Made by a program: the position numbers and the translations under genes | In this document: in pieces, positions 7,293 through 10,582 of the stretch | How the letters are laid out: each line of letters opens with the position of its first letter | How positions within the stretch are numbered: position 1 is the first letter of the stretch | Notes under the pieces: generated by a model | The model's input: only the letters and a program-made list of their open reading frames with translations | Database searches by the model: none | Told to the model about the DNA's origin: nothing | DNA from: an uncultured Clostridia bacterium | GTDB lineage: Bacteria > Bacillota > Clostridia > TANB77 > CAG-508 | Assembly (NCBI GenBank): GCA_934148985.1 | Contig: CAKPDO010000046.1 | Location: 1-10,582, forward strand | DNA: 10,582 nucleotides | Direction of reading: 5' to 3'

Positions 7293-7337
7293 TTTTTGCT
7301 CGGTCAAAACTTGTATTTCGTTTCAACCGAGCAAAAA
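7293..7337 (-). repeat. 18-bp inverted repeat between the DUF308 and YihY genes, RNA hairpin without U-tail
   Basis: TTTTTGCTCGGT (7293-7304) and ACCGAGCAAAAA (7326-7337) are perfect inverse arms of 12. In the minus-strand RNA six more pairs form inside, two of them G-U wobbles, giving an 18-pair stem with a 9-base loop; on the plus strand those two positions are mismatches. The Ts precede and the As follow the stem on both strands, so it is not a normal intrinsic terminator. It is better described as a transcribed hairpin, for example an mRNA-stability or processing site, or a mobile repeat. It starts 14 bases after the DUF308 stop. Confidence 0.7.
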
Positions 7338-7350
7338 TAGCTTATCAAAA

Positions 7351-7896
7351 TTAGCTTAGTTTACTCACATTATTTAAAAACATTATACTTTCTATTATAT
7401 CAAGCACCGAATATATTACAACCGTAACTCCTAAAGTTACAATAACCGCTCCAGAATTGCAAATAATAAATATTCCACAAGCTGCCATAATTAAAGCAAT
7501 TATTAAGCTATAAAGCCAAACATTAGATGCAATTGCCTTTAATTTTATAGATAAATTAATTCGAAGAATTGCACTATAAACAATCCACAATCCTATTATT
7601 ATTCTAAATATAGCTCCTATTTGTGTGCTATAGCAAATTGTTACAATTCCAAGAACTATTGCTATAACACCATATGCTATATCATAATTGTAAAAATCAT
7701 ATTTTCCTTTGTTTTGAAAATAATTAATTATTTTATATAATCCAACTAGCCCAAACATTACTCCCAAAATGATTGCAATAAATTTTATTGTTCCTTCTGG
7801 ATTTGCAATCAAAATTGCTCCAAGTATTGCAAATATAATTGATGTAACAAGTGATGTAACTCCTGTTTTCTTTAAAACTTTTTCTAAATACTCCAT
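7351..7896 (-). CDS. DUF308/HdeD-like six-helix membrane protein
   Basis: Small membrane protein of 181 residues with six predicted helices (about 13-31, 37-59, 72-89, 93-111, 126-147 and 149-166), arranged as three hairpins. Glycines and the NPEGTIKFIAIILGVMFGLVG segment in the first pair resemble the DUF308 repeat found in HdeD-type proteins. HdeD is linked to acid tolerance in enterobacteria, but that role cannot be carried over to a Firmicute. A generic small membrane protein of unknown role is the safe reading. CAAAGGAGGAAAT lies just before the ATG. A promoter of its own sits in the 70-base gap after the secreted heptad-repeat gene, although read-through from that gene is possible since no terminator is seen between them. 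Confidence 0.8.
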   Translation of the reverse strand: MEYLEKVLKKTGVTSLVTSIIFAILGAILIANPEGTIKFIAIILGVMFGLVGLYKIINYFQNKGKYDFYNYDIAYGVIAIVLGIVTICYSTQIGAIFRIIIGLWIVYSAILRINLSIKLKAIASNVWLYSLIIALIMAACGIFIICNSGAVIVTLGVTVVIYSVLDIIESIMFLNNVSKLS

Positions 7897-7932
7897 TTTT
7901 TATTTCCTCCTTTGAATTTTTTATTCATCCAA

Positions 7933-7961
7933 ATTTTATCTTAAAATTATTTTTAAGTCAA
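7933..7961 (-). promoter_or_regulatory. Sigma-A type promoter of the DUF308 gene
   Basis: On the minus strand TTGACT (7956-7961) and TAAAAT (7933-7938) are 17 bases apart, only six bases after the stop of the upstream gene. The spacer is itself an AT-rich inverted repeat (CTTAAAA/TTTTAAG, 7940-7957), which might be an operator but may equally be chance in such AT-rich DNA. The transcript would begin about 30 bases before the ATG. Confidence 0.6.
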
Positions 7962-7966
7962 GTAAT

Positions 7967-9682
7967 TTATTTCAAATTATCAACTTTTAAAATATATTTG
8001 TAAGAACCGCTATTTTCAGCCAAATTCATTAATTTTTCAATTCTATTTTGAGCACCTTTAACATCACCATTTACCAAATTATAAATAGTATTAATTCCAT
8101 CATTGTCAAATTGTTTCATTCCGTTAGATAAAGTAGTTGCACCATCAGATATAGTTTTAGCTGCATCATTTAATTGTTTGCTGCTGCTCTTTATAGTTTC
8201 AGTATTAGAATTCAAAGTATCAATTCCATTTTTTAATTCCTTAGCTCCACTTGACAATGTGCTTGTTCCATCTCTCAAGCTCTTAGCTCCACTTGATAAT
8301 GTATTTGAACCATCTTCCAATTTGTCAAGTCCTGCTTGTAATTCAGGAGAACCTGCAACTAATGTATTCATTCCAGCTGTTACTTTGCTAGAAACACCTT
8401 TCAAAGTTTCTAATGATGTTTTTAAAGTATTTAATCCTGTTAAAACTTGATTAGTTTCAGCTTCCATAGCTTTATTATATGCTGCTCTTTCAGTAGCTGT
8501 ATTCTTTCCTAAAGCTGTAATTTGTTCATCTAATTTAGCAATCTCTGCCAATAATTCTGTTTTTGTTTCATTCTCTTCCATAGAACTTACTGTTGTTTCT
8601 AATGCTTTTTTAGTAGCTTTTAGGCTTGCAACTGAAGTTTCTGTAGCTGTTCCTAAAGCTGTCAAAGTCTTTGCTGTTTCTGAATTTTTAGAAGTAGACT
8701 CTGTTATATTTTGGATAGAACCATCAACTGCTGTTTCCATCTTAGAAATTCCGCCATCAATTCCATCAAGTCCTGTTTTAATATTTCCAATTGCTGAAAT
8801 TATATTAGCTAAATTACTCTTTAAATCTTTTATTCCATTTGACAAGTTAGAACTTCCCTCTGCTATTTTTTTAGAATTTTCACTAACAGATGTTATACCA
8901 GCATTTATTTTAGAATAGTTTGAACTTACTGTATTTACCCCATTTGCATATGTTGTAACTCCATTATTAAATTCATTCATTTTTTCAGAATAAGTATTTG
9001 CTCCATCTTTTAATGTTTGGCTTCCACTTACTAACTGATTACTTGCATTTTTCAAGGTTTGACTCTTTTCATATAAACCATCAAATTTATCAAAAAAGTC
9101 AAAATCATTATCAAATACATTTGATTCAATATACATATACATATTACCTAATTCAAAATCTTTAGCATCTGCTTCGATTATAACATTTTCAGGTATATCT
9201 ATTTCATCTATATTTAAACTTTCTTGCATTCCTGGCATACTAATTCCAAGAACAACTGAATTTGTTCCATTATCAATTATTTTACCACTAGATATTGTTA
9301 CATTTGAAAATTTTTCATTGTCTAAGATAGTTCCACATGCTACAATATAAGGTGTATACATTGTAACTTGTTTTCCATCTATTGTTTCTGTTTTCTTATC
9401 TTTATTTGTAAAATTAATTTCAATTTTAACCTTCCCAGATTTTCCTTTTAAATCATCAATAGAAATTTCATTTCCATCTAAATAATATTTTATAGATGTA
9501 TCTATTGGCATATCTTCATTTTTCTCTTCTCCATTTGAAGTTTCTTTGTAAACAACTCCTATATTATTTGTCTTGCAATACATTGTATCTTTTTCATTTA
9601 TTGCATAAATTGGTAATGTGTATAATCCACACATTGTAACTGTACTTGCTATACAGATAGCTTTTTTTACTCCATTATTCAT
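7967..9682 (-). CDS. Secreted X-L-X-X-G heptad-repeat protein, likely partner of the MMPL transporter
   Basis: Predicted exported protein of 571 residues. Residues 1-27 form a signal peptide: lysines at 6-7, a hydrophobic core and a likely cleavage after IYA (25-27); Cys18 is not in a lipobox. Residues 60-190 look beta-rich. From about 205 the protein is helical, with L-x-x-G heptads in an early block (LVSG 217, LKDG 224, LSNG 280). A very regular late block has leucines at 448, 455, 462, 469, 476 and 483, each with Gly three residues on. This heptad type is known from the YhgE/Pip proteins and from the outer domains of Firmicutes MMPL exporters. No C-terminal membrane helix or LPXTG motif is seen, so it is probably released or held by a partner. 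AAAGGAG stands 12 bases before the ATG, a little far. It follows the MMPL gene with a palindrome between and no clear promoter. Exact function is unknown; cooperation with the transporter is inference. Confidence 0.8.
   Translation of the reverse strand: MNNGVKKAICIASTVTMCGLYTLPIYAINEKDTMYCKTNNIGVVYKETSNGEEKNEDMPIDTSIKYYLDGNEISIDDLKGKSGKVKIEINFTNKDKKTETIDGKQVTMYTPYIVACGTILDNEKFSNVTISSGKIIDNGTNSVVLGISMPGMQESLNIDEIDIPENVIIEADAKDFELGNMYMYIESNVFDNDFDFFDKFDGLYEKSQTLKNASNQLVSGSQTLKDGANTYSEKMNEFNNGVTTYANGVNTVSSNYSKINAGITSVSENSKKIAEGSSNLSNGIKDLKSNLANIISAIGNIKTGLDGIDGGISKMETAVDGSIQNITESTSKNSETAKTLTALGTATETSVASLKATKKALETTVSSMEENETKTELLAEIAKLDEQITALGKNTATERAAYNKAMEAETNQVLTGLNTLKTSLETLKGVSSKVTAGMNTLVAGSPELQAGLDKLEDGSNTLSSGAKSLRDGTSTLSSGAKELKNGIDTLNSNTETIKSSSKQLNDAAKTISDGATTLSNGMKQFDNDGINTIYNLVNGDVKGAQNRIEKLMNLAENSGSYKYILKVDNLK
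8241..8302 (-). repeat. 42-bp tandem unit within the heptad-repeat gene
   Basis: The 20-base strings at 8241-8260 and 8283-8302 differ at a single base and are spaced by exactly 42 bases, or 14 codons. They encode the two LSSGA copies at residues 476-480 and 462-466. This is two heptads duplicated as one block at DNA level, and suggests that the heptad region grew by slippage or unequal recombination. Confidence 0.8.
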
Positions 9683-9717
9683 AATTAAAATTATCTCCTT
9701 TCAATTTTGCCCCATTG

Positions 9718-9761
9718 GGACCGGTTCTTTTTGGGCCAAATGACCCAAAAAGAACCGGTCC
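9718..9761 (-). repeat. Long palindromic repeat between the MMPL and heptad-protein genes
   Basis: GGACCGGTTCTTTTTGGG (9718-9735) and its exact reverse complement (9744-9761) form an 18-bp perfect stem. In the minus-strand RNA two further pairs form (C-G and a U-G wobble), giving 20 pairs and an AUUU loop. No U-tract follows on either strand, so it is not an ordinary terminator. The GGAC(C)GGTTCTTTTT core recurs in the hairpin at 6376-6420. This looks like a dispersed palindromic element. The presence of a transposase acting on it cannot be judged from this window. Confidence 0.85.
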
Positions 9762-9788
9762 ATTTGTGCCATTTGTGCCCATTTGTGT
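9761..9788. repeat. Three tandem CATTTGTG units beside the palindrome
   Basis: CATTTGTGC (9761-9769), CATTTGTGCC (9770-9779) and CATTTGTGT (9780-9788) follow one another, with a decayed fourth copy CATTTTAC after them. The first unit shares its opening C with the palindrome arm, and the last overlaps the TGA stop of the MMPL gene at 9788-9790. The units vary only at their last bases, so slippage is a likely origin. Confidence 0.75.
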
Positions 9789-10582
9789 CATTTTACTTCT
9801 TTCATTCCAATTGTTGTCTTACATATAACTTTATCAAACATCATCAAAAATGTTGGAAGTGCAAGTATTACACTTATCATACTAACTACTGCTCCTCTTG
9901 AAATAAGGATACATAGTGAACTTATCATTTCAATTTGAGAATAGACACCTACTCCAAATGTTGCACCAAAGAAGCATAAACCACTTACAACTATTGAACT
10001 TATTGATGTTCCAAGTGCATAGTCCATAGAGTCTTTCTTGCTCAAACCTTCTTTTCTCTTTTGAGTATATTTGTTTGTTATCAAAATTGCATAATCTATT
10101 GTTGCACCAAGTTGGATTGTTCCTATTACTATTGAGGCTACAAATGGTACTTGATTTCCCATATATGCTGGAATTCCCATATTTATAAATATTGCAAATT
10201 CTATTACTATTATTAATATAACTGGTAGTGAGATAGATTGTAATACTATAAACATTAATGCAAATATTACTCCAATTGAAAATGTATTTACACTATTAAA
10301 GTCATGATTTGCAATTTCAACTAGGTCTTTCATAAGGGGACCTTCCCCAGCCATTAGAGCATTTTCATCATAAGATTTTATTATATCATTTACCTTGGCA
10401 ATTTGATTATTTAACTCATCTGTTGCATTTTCATATTTTGAACTTATTATAATCATTTGATATTTGTCACTTGTAAATAAATTTAGTATACTTTCTGGTA
10501 AAAATTCTGCTGGCATATTTAGCTTATCTGTTATTTTTGAATAACTTAAACTCATTTTTATTCCATCTAAATTATCAATTTT
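9788..10582 (-). CDS. MMPL/RND-type membrane transporter, C-terminal part (cut by window edge)
   Basis: The last 264 residues of a larger protein are present; the frame is open to the right edge, so the start lies outside the window. The Met codon at 10553-10555 is internal and has no ribosome site. Numbered from that Met, residues 1-90 are the end of an extracytoplasmic domain, and about six helices follow between 92 and 240. The motif GATIDYAILITNKY (150-163), in the helix after a QVPF turn, matches the GxxxDY proton-relay signature of the MMPL branch of the RND superfamily. Relatives export lipids, peptides or drugs using the proton gradient; the substrate here is unknown. The protein ends with a short basic tail (MKEVK). 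The next gene codes for a secreted heptad-repeat protein, which fits a two-part export or envelope system, though this is inference. Confidence 0.9.
   Translation of the reverse strand, partial: KIDNLDGIKMSLSYSKITDKLNMPAEFLPESILNLFTSDKYQMIIISSKYENATDELNNQIAKVNDIIKSYDENALMAGEGPLMKDLVEIANHDFNSVNTFSIGVIFALMFIVLQSISLPVILIIVIEFAIFINMGIPAYMGNQVPFVASIVIGTIQLGATIDYAILITNKYTQKRKEGLSKKDSMDYALGTSISSIVVSGLCFFGATFGVGVYSQIEMISSLCILISRGAVVSMISVILALPTFLMMFDKVICKTTIGMKEVK

Noticed and set aside
7293..7337. Hairpin considered as an intrinsic terminator for the DUF308 gene.
   Set aside because: The run after the stem is As, not Ts, on both strands, so the U-tract needed is missing.
8103..8450. Plus-strand reading frame opposite the heptad-repeat gene.
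   Set aside because: Its own regular pattern is the mirror of the heptad codons on the other strand.
9718..9788. Palindrome plus short repeats considered as a CRISPR-like array.
   Set aside because: There are no spacers of regular length and no repeated unit longer than ten bases.

Overview
The window is low-GC Gram-positive DNA, most likely from an anaerobic gut Clostridia-like Firmicute. The pointers are very AT-rich third positions, AAAGGAGG-type ribosome binding sites, a Firmicutes-type EIIABC fructose permease, an HPr with a Ser46 position, and a secreted L-x-x-G heptad protein beside an MMPL transporter. TGA is used as a stop, for example at the end of the fructose permease gene, so this is not a recoded mollicute. 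Every gene I can support lies on the minus strand, so transcription runs from the right edge to the left. No gene-free stretch exceeds about 140 bases.

From right to left: (1) the C-terminal part of an MMPL/RND-type membrane transporter, cut by the window edge; (2) a 105-base gap with a long palindrome and short direct repeats; (3) a secreted protein built on X-L-X-X-G heptads, probably the extracytoplasmic partner of the transporter; (4) a DUF308/HdeD-like six-helix membrane protein with its own promoter; (5) a gap filled by an 18-bp RNA-type hairpin; (6) a YihY/BrkB-family membrane protein; (7) a palindrome that looks like the terminator of that gene; (8) a tight operon of 1-phosphofructokinase (fruK), fructose EIIABC (fruA), HPr (ptsH) and Enzyme I (ptsI); (9) a stand-alone gene for a 412-residue protein of unknown function made of three tandem ~130-residue repeats, with its own promoter and terminator and visibly higher GC than the operon beside it; (10) a second terminator facing the other way at the left edge.

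The fructose operon is self-sufficient. Enzyme I takes phosphate from PEP, HPr carries it to EIIA and then EIIB of FruA, EIIC imports fructose as fructose-1-phosphate, and FruK makes fructose-1,6-bisphosphate. No regulator gene is present in the window.

The most unusual items are the orphan triple-repeat protein in compositionally foreign DNA, and two related palindromes sharing GGTTCTTTTT. Together with a third, unrelated hairpin, these fold better as minus-strand RNA than as plus-strand RNA because their imperfections become G-U pairs. I see no CRISPR array, tRNA, rRNA or complete insertion sequence.
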